A program made the translations under genes and the position numbers. A stretch of 34,189 nucleotides of DNA. Source: Anaerolineae bacterium (GTDB lineage: Bacteria > Chloroflexota > Anaerolineae > J036 > Brachytrichaceae). The notes beneath the pieces are model-generated. The model was not told the DNA's origin. It saw only the letters and a program-made list of their open reading frames with translations, and did no database searches. Shown here in pieces: positions 16,394 to 23,731 of this stretch; position 1 is the stretch's first letter; every line of letters starts with the position of its first letter. The DNA lies in assembly GCA_947476335.1 (NCBI GenBank), contig CANJQH010000036.1:1-34189 (forward strand), given 5' to 3'.

Positions 16394-17212
16394 CTACGGC
16401 AGCGGTGTCAGCACACCTTCGATCTCGCTGCGATGTGCTTCGAGCCATGCCGGCAGTTTGAGCGCCTGCCCGAGTGAATCGATCGGCTCGTCGATGGCAA
16501 AGCCCGGCGGTACGGTGGCGATTTCCACGATGTGCCCGTCGGGGTCGCTGGTGTAGATACTGTGGAAATAACTGCGGTCCATGACCGGTGAGACGCGCAG
16601 GCCGGCGTGGGTGAGTCGATTCAGGAAAGATTGCTGCGTGGCATCGTCACTGACGGCGAAGGCGAAGTGATGAGTCTGACCGGCACCCATGCGCGCGCGC
16701 GGCGTTTGCCGCGGGTCCTTAGAAATTGCGCGCACGATGGGTGCGTCGTTCGGCGTCGCGCTCCACGTCCGCTCGTTCAGGCTTACCTGTGCGCCATGCA
16801 GGCCGAGCGCACCGGAGTAAAACTCGTCTGATCGTGTGAGGTCAGATGACCAGATTTCGACCTCGGCGAGGCCGGCATATCCGGCGTGCATATCTCCGCG
16901 CAGTACGTATTCGACGCCGTCAGGATCGCGGACGAACTGCGCGGTCCCGGAGCCGTCGCCGTATCGCAGCGTGATGCGGGCGGTGCCGCCGATGCCCGGC
17001 GCGCCGCGGCGTGCACCCTGCCATTCGAAAAACGTGACGGCGGTGCCGGCGGCGGCTGCTGCGTTGGCGTAGTAGAGGTGGTAGGACGATGGATCATCGA
17101 AGTTCACCGTCTTCTTTACCAGACGCATGCCGAGCGTATTTGTGTAGTAAGCGACGTTGCTCCGCGCATCTGCGGTGCCGAGCGTAACGTGATGCAGGCT
17201 GAAAATGGACAT
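16394..17212 (-). CDS. Two-domain VOC protein, ring-cleaving dioxygenase/glyoxalase (MhqO-like)
   Basis: A 272-residue protein with two vicinal-oxygen-chelate modules. First module begins SIFSLHHVTLGTADARSNVA with the metal His at residue 7 or 8; the second contains QTHHFAFAVSDDATQQ (His) and SDPDGHIVEIATVPPGF (Glu). The C-terminus LKLPAWLEAHRSEIEGVLTP is typical of the MhqA/MhqO group, which have been linked to hydroquinone and quinone resistance in Firmicutes. It ends 4 bp from the stop of the convergent DUF6882-like gene. The start lacks a clear Shine-Dalgarno site. Substrate is unknown. Confidence 0.85.
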   Translation of the reverse strand: MSIFSLHHVTLGTADARSNVAYYTNTLGMRLVKKTVNFDDPSSYHLYYANAAAAAGTAVTFFEWQGARRGAPGIGGTARITLRYGDGSGTAQFVRDPDGVEYVLRGDMHAGYAGLAEVEIWSSDLTRSDEFYSGALGLHGAQVSLNERTWSATPNDAPIVRAISKDPRQTPRARMGAGQTHHFAFAVSDDATQQSFLNRLTHAGLRVSPVMDRSYFHSIYTSDPDGHIVEIATVPPGFAIDEPIDSLGQALKLPAWLEAHRSEIEGVLTPLP

Positions 17213-17334
17213 GTATTCGTTCGTACGCCATGCGGGTTAGATGGATATGAGTATGGGCGACCTTGCGTCGCCCGTTGTTGCGTCAGTGGCGGCCCGTGCA
17301 TATATTCCGCTGTATGCATATTCAGGATGAAATC

Positions 17335-18147
17335 ATGCCGCTTACCGTCGAGCAGCGCAGCAAGTATGAAGCGGATGGTTACTTCGCCATTCCGAATTTC
17401 TTTGACGTGAGCGAAGTTGCCGCGATGCTTGCGGAGCTCGAGCGCTTCAAGCGCGATGGGCTCGGCCGCAACGTGGCCACCGACGGCGATGGCGCCACGC
17501 ATTCGCGTGTGCGCATCAATTACCAGATCATTCCGCTGAATGACAAAAGCACACTGATGCGTGCGCTGCCGTATCACCCAAAAGTAGTGTCGGTGATTCG
17601 CCAGTGCATTGGCGATCCGTTCGTGCGCTATCTCGACCAGATTTTTTTAAAGCCAGGTCAGAGCGGTGCGGGTACGCAGTGGCACGTGGACAACGCATAT
17701 TTCAAAATTGCAGATCCGACGAAGGGCATTGGGATGTGGATTGCACTGCATGACGCCACGATCACCAACGGCACCATGCATATGATGCCCGGCGTGTTCG
17801 GCCAGCAATTCGATCATGAGCGCGATATGGGCAGCGATCATCACATCACGATGAAGGTGGCTGACGAATCGAAGGTGGAGGCTGTTGAGATGCGTGCAGG
17901 GGGAGCGCTGTTTTTCAATTTTGGTGTGCCGCACTGCACCAAGGCAAACACGACCGACCGTGAACGTGCCGGCCTCGCGTTTCATTTTCTGCGTACCGAT
18001 TATGTGCCGGATCGCGTCGGCTCCGGCCCGCGCAAGGATTTGATTCATGTGACTGGGCCGGACTCGACGGGTGGGATGAACGAATATGGTGCGCAGATTG
18101 CGGGGACGTGGGAGGAGGAAGTGGAGAAATTGACGAATAGCAAATAG
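17335..18147 (+). CDS. Phytanoyl-CoA dioxygenase (PhyH) family Fe(II)/2-oxoglutarate oxygenase
   Basis: A 270-residue non-heme iron oxygenase. The N-terminus (VEQRSKYEADGYFAIPNFFD) is the usual PhyH opening. The iron triad is visible as H117-x-D119 in TQWHVDNAYF and H200 in FGVPHCTKANTTDRERAG, with R211 as the likely 2-oxoglutarate-binding arginine. The substrate is not predictable; bacterial relatives hydroxylate small molecules in secondary or phosphonate metabolism as well as fatty acyl-CoA. The ATG at 17335 is preferred because AGGA lies seven bases upstream (17324-17327); the frame is open to 17263. A run of AATAGCA repeats follows around the stop. Confidence 0.88.
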   Translation: MPLTVEQRSKYEADGYFAIPNFFDVSEVAAMLAELERFKRDGLGRNVATDGDGATHSRVRINYQIIPLNDKSTLMRALPYHPKVVSVIRQCIGDPFVRYLDQIFLKPGQSGAGTQWHVDNAYFKIADPTKGIGMWIALHDATITNGTMHMMPGVFGQQFDHERDMGSDHHITMKVADESKVEAVEMRAGGALFFNFGVPHCTKANTTDRERAGLAFHFLRTDYVPDRVGSGPRKDLIHVTGPDSTGGMNEYGAQIAGTWEEEVEKLTNSK

Positions 18148-18253
18148 CAAATAGAGAGTGATAAATGGCGACGCATTTGCAGCAGATAAGCAGCAGATAA
18201 ATTGACAACAGACGACGGACGACGCATTCGTCGTTTGGGGCGAGTTGCATTTC

Positions 18254-18290
18254 TTCACGCGAAGCCGCAAAAAACGCGAAGGAAAAAAAA
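18254..18290. repeat. A-rich short interspersed repeat, copy 2
   Basis: TTCACGCGAAGCCGCAAAAA then ACGCGAAGGAAAAA; counterpart of 14654-14692. Confidence 0.6.
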
Positions 18291-18361
18291 TTTCGCTGCG
18301 ACCTCCGCACGAAGTAAATTGCAGTTTGCCCTAAACGACGGACGTTTGTCGTCCGTCGTCG

Positions 18362-18367
18362 TACACT
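18362..18367 (+). promoter_or_regulatory. -10-like hexamer, leaderless amidohydrolase start
   Basis: TACACT, then TTCGCT, then ATG at 18374; no Shine-Dalgarno site between. Confidence 0.5.
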
Positions 18368-18373
18368 TTCGCT

Positions 18374-19801
18374 ATGTCCATCACACTACTCAAAAATATT
18401 CACACACTCGTCACGATGACCGGCTCGCGGACGCAGCCGGAAAAACCACTGCGCGACGCAACTGTAGTTGTGCGCGACAACGTCATTGCGTGGGTCGGCA
18501 CTGCGGCCGCATGGGCGCTTGCGCGACCGGCGTTCGAACAGGAGTTGACGACGGCGCATGTGATCGACATGCGCGACCACGTAGTTCTGCCTGGCCTGGT
18601 GAACACGCATCACCATCTGTATCAAACACTCACGCGCTGCATCGCGCAGGACAGTGGGCTGTTCAACTGGTTGAAAACGCTATATCCGATCTGGCTCGGG
18701 CTGACGAGCGAAGCCATTCACACCAGTGCGCTGACCGGCATGGCTGAGCTGATGTTGAGTGGATGCACGACGGCGTCGGATCATCTTTATATTTATCCGA
18801 ACGACTGCAGCATCGACGATGAGATCCGCGCGGCGCGCGAGATCGGCCTGCGTTTTCATGCAACGCGCGGCAGCATGAGCCTGGGTGAATCGCAGGGTGG
18901 CCTGCCGCCGGACAAAGCTGTCGAGCGTGAAGATGTGATTCTGCGTGAGAGCGTGCGCGCGATCGAAAGGCATCATGATGCGAAGCGGCACGCGATGATT
19001 CGTGTGGCGCTGGCGCCATGTTCGCCCTTTAGTGTGACGACCGATCTGATGCGCGAGAGCGCGCGGCTGGCGCGCAGCTACGGTGTGATGCTGCACACAC
19101 ATCTGGCCGAGACGCGTGACGAAGACGAGTTTTGTCTGTCGATGTTCGGTAAGCGCCCGCTCGATTACGCTGAGTCTGTGGAATGGGTTGGCAACGATGT
19201 GTGGTTTGCACATGGTGTTCACTTTCGGAAAGACGATCTGCATCGCATGGGCGCGTGCGGCTGCGGCGTGGCGCACTGCCCATCGAGCAATATGCGGCTG
19301 GCATCGGGCATTGCGCCGATTCGGTTGATGTGGCAGAGCGGTGTGAAAGTTGGTCTCGGCGTCGACGGCAGCGCGAGCAACGATGGCAACCATATGCTTG
19401 GAGAAGCGCGGCAGGCGATGCTGTTGCAGCGCGTAATGGACGAGAGCTTTGCGATGTACGAGAGTGTGTCCGGCGGCCAGCCGGGTTCGGCGATTTCGGC
19501 CTACGATGCGTTGTGGCTGGCGACGCGCGGTGGCGCCGAGGTGCTCGGTCGTGACGACATTGGACAGATCGCGGCAGGATTTTCGGCGGACATGATCGCG
19601 GTGAATCTGAATCGTGTGGAGTACGCCGGTGCGCTGCACGATCCGCTGGCGGCGCTGGTGTTCTGTGCGCCGCACGGCGTTGATTTCAGCATGATCAATG
19701 GCCGCGTGGTCATTGAGAATGCGCGGCTCGACACGGTGGATCTGCCGCGCGTCGTGGAGAAGCACAACGCAATTTCGAAGCGCATGATCGAACGCGCATA
19801 G
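18374..19801 (+). CDS. COG0402 amidohydrolase, 8-oxoguanine deaminase-like
   Basis: A 475-residue zinc-dependent deaminase of the TrzN/AtzB/GuaD group. Metal His pair in GLVNTHHHLYQTLTRC (H79, H81), then CTTASDHLYIYPND, the His in MLHTHLAETRDEDEF, the second His in WFAHGVHF, and the metal Asp in LGVDGSASNDGNHM. The sequences SDHLYIYPND and GVDGSASND are those I associate with 8-oxoguanine deaminases and hydroxy-s-triazine hydrolases; a purine-type substrate is therefore most likely. It would generate urate and ammonia from 8-oxoguanine. First gene of a tight group: the GNAT gene starts 9 bp after its stop and the HAD gene follows. Confidence 0.85.
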   Translation: MSITLLKNIHTLVTMTGSRTQPEKPLRDATVVVRDNVIAWVGTAAAWALARPAFEQELTTAHVIDMRDHVVLPGLVNTHHHLYQTLTRCIAQDSGLFNWLKTLYPIWLGLTSEAIHTSALTGMAELMLSGCTTASDHLYIYPNDCSIDDEIRAAREIGLRFHATRGSMSLGESQGGLPPDKAVEREDVILRESVRAIERHHDAKRHAMIRVALAPCSPFSVTTDLMRESARLARSYGVMLHTHLAETRDEDEFCLSMFGKRPLDYAESVEWVGNDVWFAHGVHFRKDDLHRMGACGCGVAHCPSSNMRLASGIAPIRLMWQSGVKVGLGVDGSASNDGNHMLGEARQAMLLQRVMDESFAMYESVSGGQPGSAISAYDALWLATRGGAEVLGRDDIGQIAAGFSADMIAVNLNRVEYAGALHDPLAALVFCAPHGVDFSMINGRVVIENARLDTVDLPRVVEKHNAISKRMIERA

Positions 19802-19810
19802 GAGGAGCCG

Positions 19811-20314
19811 ATGCAGGATGTGCAGATTCGGCATGCGCTGCGGCGCGATGTGCCGGAGATTCAGGCGATCTACAACGAGTCCGTGTTGAATACCACGTCA
19901 TCGTATGACGACTTTGTGCGGCCGGATTCTGAGCGTTACGCATGGTTTGATGATCATGCGGCTGCGGGGTTTCCGATGTACGTGGCGGTCATCGGCGGCC
20001 GCGTCGCGGGCTGGAGCGCGCTGAGTCGTTTTCGGCCGCGATCGGCATATCGCTTCACGGGCGAGGATTCGATCTACGTGCACGCGCATCATCGCGGCCG
20101 CGGCATCGGGCGCACACTGCTGGACGCCGTGGTGCGCGATGCGCGCGATGTGCTGCATATGCGCACGGTGCTGGCGGTGATCGGTGATGCGGAGAACTCC
20201 GCGAGCATCGGCGTGCATGCTGCGGCCGGCTTCGAACGCGTCGCGCTGCTGCGGCAGGTCGGCTTCAAATTCGGCCGCTGGCTCGATCAGGTTTGGATGC
20301 AGCGCATGTTGTGA
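19811..20314 (+). CDS. GNAT N-acetyltransferase, phosphinothricin/methionine-sulfone acetyltransferase-like
   Basis: A 167-residue GNAT protein. IYNESVLNTTSSYDD near the N-terminus and SIYVHAHHRGRGIGRTLLDA (acetyl-CoA P-loop R/Q-x-x-G-x-G/A as HRGRGIGR) mark the PAT/YncA subgroup, whose members acetylate glufosinate, methionine sulfone or similar amino-acid analogues. The C-terminal GFERVALLRQVGFKFGRWLD, typical of the subgroup, is present. A strong Shine-Dalgarno site AGGAGGAG overlaps the preceding stop region. Natural substrate unknown. Confidence 0.87.
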   Translation: MQDVQIRHALRRDVPEIQAIYNESVLNTTSSYDDFVRPDSERYAWFDDHAAAGFPMYVAVIGGRVAGWSALSRFRPRSAYRFTGEDSIYVHAHHRGRGIGRTLLDAVVRDARDVLHMRTVLAVIGDAENSASIGVHAAAGFERVALLRQVGFKFGRWLDQVWMQRML

Positions 20315-20332
20315 GAAAGTACGGGCCGCATC

Positions 20333-20989
20333 ATGTATGACCTGATTCTGTTTGACCTCGACGACACACTGTATCCGCGCAGCGCTGGCCTGATGAATCA
20401 GATCGGCGAGCGCATTACGCAATATCTTGTGGAGCGCATGGGTGTGCCGCCGGAGCGCTCCGCTGCGACGCGCAGCCATTTTCGAGGGACGTACGGCACG
20501 GCGCTGCGCGGTTTGATGGAAGAAGGTTATCCCGTTGATCTCGAAGATTATTTTCGTTACGTGCATGACATTCCGCTCGGCACGATAGGGCCGACGCCGG
20601 TGCTGCACGAGCGTTTGCTGCGATTGCCGCTGCGTCGCGCGGTGCTGACGAACAGCAATTTCGAACATGCGTCGCGCGTGCTCGGTCACATGGAAATCGC
20701 GGACTGCTTCGAGCGCGTCGTTGATATCCGTGCGCTTGAGTTCGTGAACAAGCCGGATCCCGAAGCGTATCGACGCACGCTGGCGATGCTCGGTGGCGCA
20801 CCCGAGCGCACTATCTTCGTCGAGGACAACACCGTCAACACGCGCCCGGCGCGCGCGATGGGCATGCTGACCATCGTGATTGACCATCCGCTTGATCCGG
20901 AACCCGACCGCGGCGCGGACTATTCCGTACCGGATTTGAACGCCGCGCTCGATCTCATCGAACACATCGTCACTGGTATGCCGTCTTGA
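20333..20989 (+). CDS. HAD-superfamily hydrolase, pyrimidine 5'-nucleotidase-like
   Basis: A 218-residue HAD phosphatase. Motif I LILFDLDDTLYP carries the nucleophile Asp (residue 7 or so) and the acid Asp two positions later; motif II VLTNSN; motif III Lys in VNKPDPEAYRR; motif IV IFVEDNTVNTRPARAMGM. The DDTLYP and EDNTVNT pattern is that of the SDT1-type pyrimidine nucleotidases. It starts 18 bp after the GNAT gene on the same strand, so it is probably cotranscribed with it and the deaminase. Substrate not proven. Confidence 0.87.
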   Translation: MYDLILFDLDDTLYPRSAGLMNQIGERITQYLVERMGVPPERSAATRSHFRGTYGTALRGLMEEGYPVDLEDYFRYVHDIPLGTIGPTPVLHERLLRLPLRRAVLTNSNFEHASRVLGHMEIADCFERVVDIRALEFVNKPDPEAYRRTLAMLGGAPERTIFVEDNTVNTRPARAMGMLTIVIDHPLDPEPDRGADYSVPDLNAALDLIEHIVTGMPS

Positions 20990-21054
20990 TCGTGATCTTG
21001 CGCAAATTTCGTGTGTGCAAACTCTGCATGAAATGATCAACAGTCATTGATTTG

Positions 21055-21150
21055 CCTAAGTGAGTCGCCAAAAGTTCTGGCGGCAGATTCGCCTCCCCTG
21101 CTTTGCGGGGGAGGCGAATCTGCCGGACAAAACTTATGGACAGGAACTTA
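21055..21150. repeat. Palindromic element, family C
   Basis: Perfect 17-bp stem GGCAGATTCGCCTCCCC (21082-21098) with 21108-21124, nine-base loop. Flanking arms are imperfect inverted repeats (CTAAGTGAGTCGCC then AAAAGTTCTGG on the left; GGACAAAACTTATGG and AACTTAG on the right). Confidence 0.75.
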
Positions 21151-21461
21151 GTAGTGCGTCCAGGCAAAACTTGTGAGCGTCTGCCCTGTGCGAACCTTGC
21201 CTACAACCCACATTGCACCCACATTGCACCCACATTGCGCCCACATTGCGACGCAGCAATTTCCCACGGGTGCGGTTGAGCATCCCAGACCGATGGTCTG
21301 GGCTAGGACTGCGTCGCGCCTTTGGCGCTTTTTCAGCCTTGAAAGGGCGTACTTCGATTCAGCCAGGGTTTGTGCGGAAGGCGCGGCCCTGGCAACGGCG
21401 TGGCGCCGATATCAGGATGTTTAGCGGGGACCCGCAAGTTTTGCCTGGACGGACTACTTAG
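21147..21461. mobile_element. MITE-like element with 27-bp terminal inverted repeats
   Basis: The left end (21147-21173, CTTAGTAGTGCGTCCAGGCA then AAACTTG) matches the inverted right end (21435-21461) at 25 of 27 positions. At 315 bp with no credible gene it would be non-autonomous. Inside are a tandem 11-mer (21207-21250) and a palindrome CCCAGACC-GAT-GGTCTGGG near 21284-21302. No clear target-site duplication is visible because the left end is fused to the neighbouring palindromic element. Confidence 0.75.
21207..21250. repeat. Tandem 11-bp repeat, four units
   Basis: CCCACATTGCA twice then CCCACATTGCG twice, head to tail within the MITE-like element. The two unit variants are grouped rather than alternating. 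Confidence 0.95.
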
Positions 21462-21502
21462 AGTGATGAACGAGCTGCAAAAGCGCAAAAGATTAAAAGC
21501 TG

Positions 21503-21614
21503 GGAGTGACTAAACTCAGGGATATTCCGCGAATCACGGCATCGCCCCGCCGCCCGCAGGGCGGCGGGGCGATGCCGTGATTCGCGGGTGCATGTAGTCG
21601 AGTTTAGCCACTCC
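21503..21614. repeat. Palindromic element, family B
   Basis: 112 bp with 15-bp inverted ends GGAGTGACTAAACTC / GGAGTGGCTAAACTC (14 of 15 match) and a perfect 28-bp GC-rich stem (21528-21555 with 21559-21586), loop GCA. Same length and architecture as the family A elements, with unrelated end and stem sequences. It lies 64 bp upstream of the aminotransferase start. Confidence 0.92.
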
Positions 21615-21651
21615 ATAAAAGCCTAAAAGCTTGGCCTGGGTAGGCTTAGCT

Positions 21652-21657
21652 TAGAAT
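21652..21657 (+). promoter_or_regulatory. Possible -10 of the aminotransferase-yaeQ operon
   Basis: TAGAAT, with TTGGCC at 21631-21636 as a possible -35 (15-bp spacer, short). The leader then carries a Shine-Dalgarno site GGAG (21671-21674) before the ATG at 21679. Confidence 0.4.
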
Positions 21658-21678
21658 GACGCCCTAAATCGGAGAATC

Positions 21679-22884
21679 ATGTCACACAAAGTACGATTGA
21701 GCGCACGCACGATGGCGGTTCAGCCGTCGGCAACGATGGCGGTGGAAGGGCGCGTGCAGGAAATGCGGCGCGCAGGTGAGAATGTGATCGGCTTTGGTGC
21801 CGGCGAACCGGATTTCCCGACGCCTGAAGCGATTAAAGATGCTGGCATCGAGGCGATCAGCAGTAACTTCACGAAGTACACCGCCACCGGTGGGACGCCG
21901 CAGCTGAAGGAAGCCATTGCCGCGCGCTGCACGACGGAGCAGGGCGTGCAGTACAAGGCATCGCAGGTGTGCGTGCACAACGGCGGCAAGGAGAGCATCT
22001 TTCTTGCCACACAGGCGATCCTTGATCGTGGTGATGAGTGCATTATTCCGGCTCCGTACTGGGTGAGTTATCTCGAGATGGTGCGCCTGGCCGAGGCTAC
22101 GCCGGTCGTCGTGCCCACGACGGCGCAGGACAATTTCAAAATTACGCGTGCCATGCTCGATGCGCACACCACGTCGCGCACGCGCATGTTGCTGCTGAAC
22201 TCGCCTTCGAACCCGACCGGCATGGTCTACACCGAAGACGAAATGCGCGATATTGCGGATTGGGCGCGCACGAACGATGCGGTAATTCTGACCGACGAGC
22301 TTTATGATCGCATCGTGTTTACGCCGACGTATGCGCGCTGGCTGAATGTGGCGCCGGATCTGGTTGATCGCACGATCGTTGTGAACGGCCTGTCGAAGGC
22401 CTATTCGATGACCGGTTGGCGCATCGGCTACGCGGCCGGGCCTGAGGGCTACATCAAAGCCATGCTGAAAATCCAGGGCCATAGCACTTCGCATCCCTCG
22501 TCAATTTCGCAGGCCGCAGCGCTGCGTGCGTACACGATGGACCTCGATGCTGAGATCGAAACGATGCGCGCCGAATTTCAGCGTCGCCGCGACTGGATCG
22601 TGCCGGCGATGAATGCGATTCCCGGCGTGAACTGTGTGAATCCGGAAGGCGCGTTTTATGTGTTTCCGGATTTGAGTGGTGTGCTGAACAAGCCACTGAA
22701 GTACGGCAGGACCTGTGCGACAAGTGAAGAGCTTTCCATTTATCTGCTGGACAGCGTAAAAGTCGGCATCGTGCACGGTGAGGCGTTCGGTGCGCCGGGC
22801 TGTGCGCGGCTGAGCTATGCGATGGCGCTGCCGAAGATTCAGGAAGGCGTCGCGCGCATCGCGGATGCATTGAGTTTTCAGTAA
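21679..22884 (+). CDS. Class I pyridoxal-phosphate aminotransferase (aspartate aminotransferase type)
   Basis: A 401-residue fold-type I aminotransferase. The subgroup Ib opening SARTMAVQPSATMAVEGRVQ and GFGAGEPDFPTPEAIKDAG is clear, followed by LLNSPSNPTGMVYTEDEM and ILTDELYDRIVF with the PLP Asp and Tyr, and the Schiff-base lysine in VVNGLSKAYSMTGWRIGY. These features point to aspartate (or aspartate/prephenate) aminotransferase activity; the exact amino donor cannot be fixed. Its stop codon touches the yaeQ start directly, so the two share a transcript. Confidence 0.93.
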   Translation: MSHKVRLSARTMAVQPSATMAVEGRVQEMRRAGENVIGFGAGEPDFPTPEAIKDAGIEAISSNFTKYTATGGTPQLKEAIAARCTTEQGVQYKASQVCVHNGGKESIFLATQAILDRGDECIIPAPYWVSYLEMVRLAEATPVVVPTTAQDNFKITRAMLDAHTTSRTRMLLLNSPSNPTGMVYTEDEMRDIADWARTNDAVILTDELYDRIVFTPTYARWLNVAPDLVDRTIVVNGLSKAYSMTGWRIGYAAGPEGYIKAMLKIQGHSTSHPSSISQAAALRAYTMDLDAEIETMRAEFQRRRDWIVPAMNAIPGVNCVNPEGAFYVFPDLSGVLNKPLKYGRTCATSEELSIYLLDSVKVGIVHGEAFGAPGCARLSYAMALPKIQEGVARIADALSFQ

Positions 22885-23427
22885 ATGGCGTTAAGCGCGA
22901 CGATTTACCAGGTCGACGTGAGCCTGGCGCACGTCGACCGCAGCGTGTACGAGGACCTTTCTTTTAAGGTTGCGATGCACCCGTCCGAGTCGATGGAATA
23001 TATGCTCACGCGCATGCTGGCATATTGTGCCGAGTATGAGGAAAGCCTGGCTTTTGGCAAGGGAATCGGACAGGATGACGAGCCGCCGTTGTGGGCGAAG
23101 GACTACACCGGCGTGGTGACGAAGTGGATCGAAGTCGGTCTTCCTGATGCAGACCGGCTGCATCGGGCGAGCAAAGCCTCGCCTGATGTAGCTGTGTATA
23201 CGCATCGCGACCTGCCGATCCTGCGCCACAACCTCGCCGGCCGCACGATACATCGTGCCAGCGAGATACGGCTTTTCTGGCTTGACCCGCGCGTGTTGCG
23301 CCGGCTGGCCGAGCGGATAGATCGCCGCACGCGCTTTGAGTTGTCTGTGACGGAAGGCGAAGCGTTTCTCACGATCGGCGGAGAAACGCTTGAGTTCGGC
23401 CTAGCACCGTTACCGCTGCTGCCGTAA
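22885..23427 (+). CDS. yaeQ: YaeQ family protein
   Basis: A 180-residue protein with the characteristic YaeQ order: SATIYQVDVSLAHVDRSVYE at the start, MHPSESMEYMLTRMLAYC, LAFGKGIGQDDEPPLWAKD and WIEVGLPDADRLHRASKAS. Structural work on the family shows a PD-(D/E)XK nuclease-like fold; the E-x-P-x-L-W and E-V-G-x-P-D motifs carry the acidic residues. Physiological role is unknown. It starts immediately after the aminotransferase stop, with no intergenic base. Confidence 0.93.
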   Translation: MALSATIYQVDVSLAHVDRSVYEDLSFKVAMHPSESMEYMLTRMLAYCAEYEESLAFGKGIGQDDEPPLWAKDYTGVVTKWIEVGLPDADRLHRASKASPDVAVYTHRDLPILRHNLAGRTIHRASEIRLFWLDPRVLRRLAERIDRRTRFELSVTEGEAFLTIGGETLEFGLAPLPLLP

Positions 23428-23449
23428 AATTCTTCGAACCAGTAATAAC

Positions 23450-23544
23450 TTAGGTACAGGTCAGTAATTTCTGTAAAACATGCGATTCCTCTGTCGTGGC
23501 TTTTCATGGGGAGCGAATCGCATGTTTTGCAATTGAAAATTGGC
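23450..23544. repeat. Palindromic element related to the one in the ahcY leader
   Basis: AAAACATGCGATTC (23475-23488) pairs perfectly with 23515-23528 across a 26-base loop. The left flank GGTCAGTAATTTCTG recalls the CAAATCAGTATTTCC flank of family A, so it may be a distant family A member. It directly abuts copy 4 of family A. Confidence 0.6.
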
Positions 23545-23654
23545 GTAACTACTCAGGCCATCCATTTTTCCAACGCGAAACATACCATCTCTCCCCCTTC
23601 GGGGGAGAGATGGTATGTTTCGCGGGAAATACTGATTTGGGCCTGAGTAGTTAC
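23545..23654. repeat. Palindromic element, family A, copy 4 (inverted orientation)
   Basis: 110 bp, both ends exactly GTAACTACTCAGGCC in inverted orientation. Perfect 24-bp stem (23574-23597 with 23601-23624). The flanks are reversed relative to copies 2, 3 and 5, so the element can lie either way round. It is upstream of acetyl-CoA synthetase and downstream of yaeQ. Confidence 0.96.
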
Positions 23655-23731
23655 AAATTGGCTGGACTGACTGGCCTGAGTAATTATCTGAACTTTCAGT
23701 TGGTCCAACATCATCAGGAGTAGAGACTTTC

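Larger units (their letters stand above)
18148..18373. promoter_or_regulatory. Regulatory region upstream of the amidohydrolase operon, with repeated ACGACGGACG
   Basis: ACGACGGACG occurs near 18208 and again at 18335-18344, where it forms a perfect 10-bp inverted repeat with 18350-18359 (loop TTTGT). The inverted repeat ends two bases before the -10-like TACACT (18362-18367), which is six bases from the ATG. A repressor or activator binding there would cover the -35 region. The block between also holds the A-rich repeat near 18254-18290. Confidence 0.45.
20990..21678. other. Gene-free block made of palindromic and transposon-like elements, 689 bp
   Basis: Short reading frames here (for example 83 codons from 21173) lie inside repeat sequence and show no protein-like features. 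The block holds a family C palindrome (21055-21150), a MITE-like element (21147-21461), a family B palindrome (21503-21614), and the promoter region of the aminotransferase. The first two share the CTTAG junction, as if one inserted into the end of the other. Confidence 0.75.
23428..23731. other. Intergenic region with tandem palindromic elements, 304 bp
   Basis: Contains two elements back to back (23450-23545 and 23545-23654), a stray end-like GGCCTGAGTAATTA near 23673, and the Shine-Dalgarno site AGGAG for acetyl-CoA synthetase. No gene seen. Confidence 0.75.

Noticed and set aside
21173-21424. 83-codon frame in the MITE-like element
   Set aside because: Covers tandem 11-mers and a palindrome; no family features or Shine-Dalgarno site.
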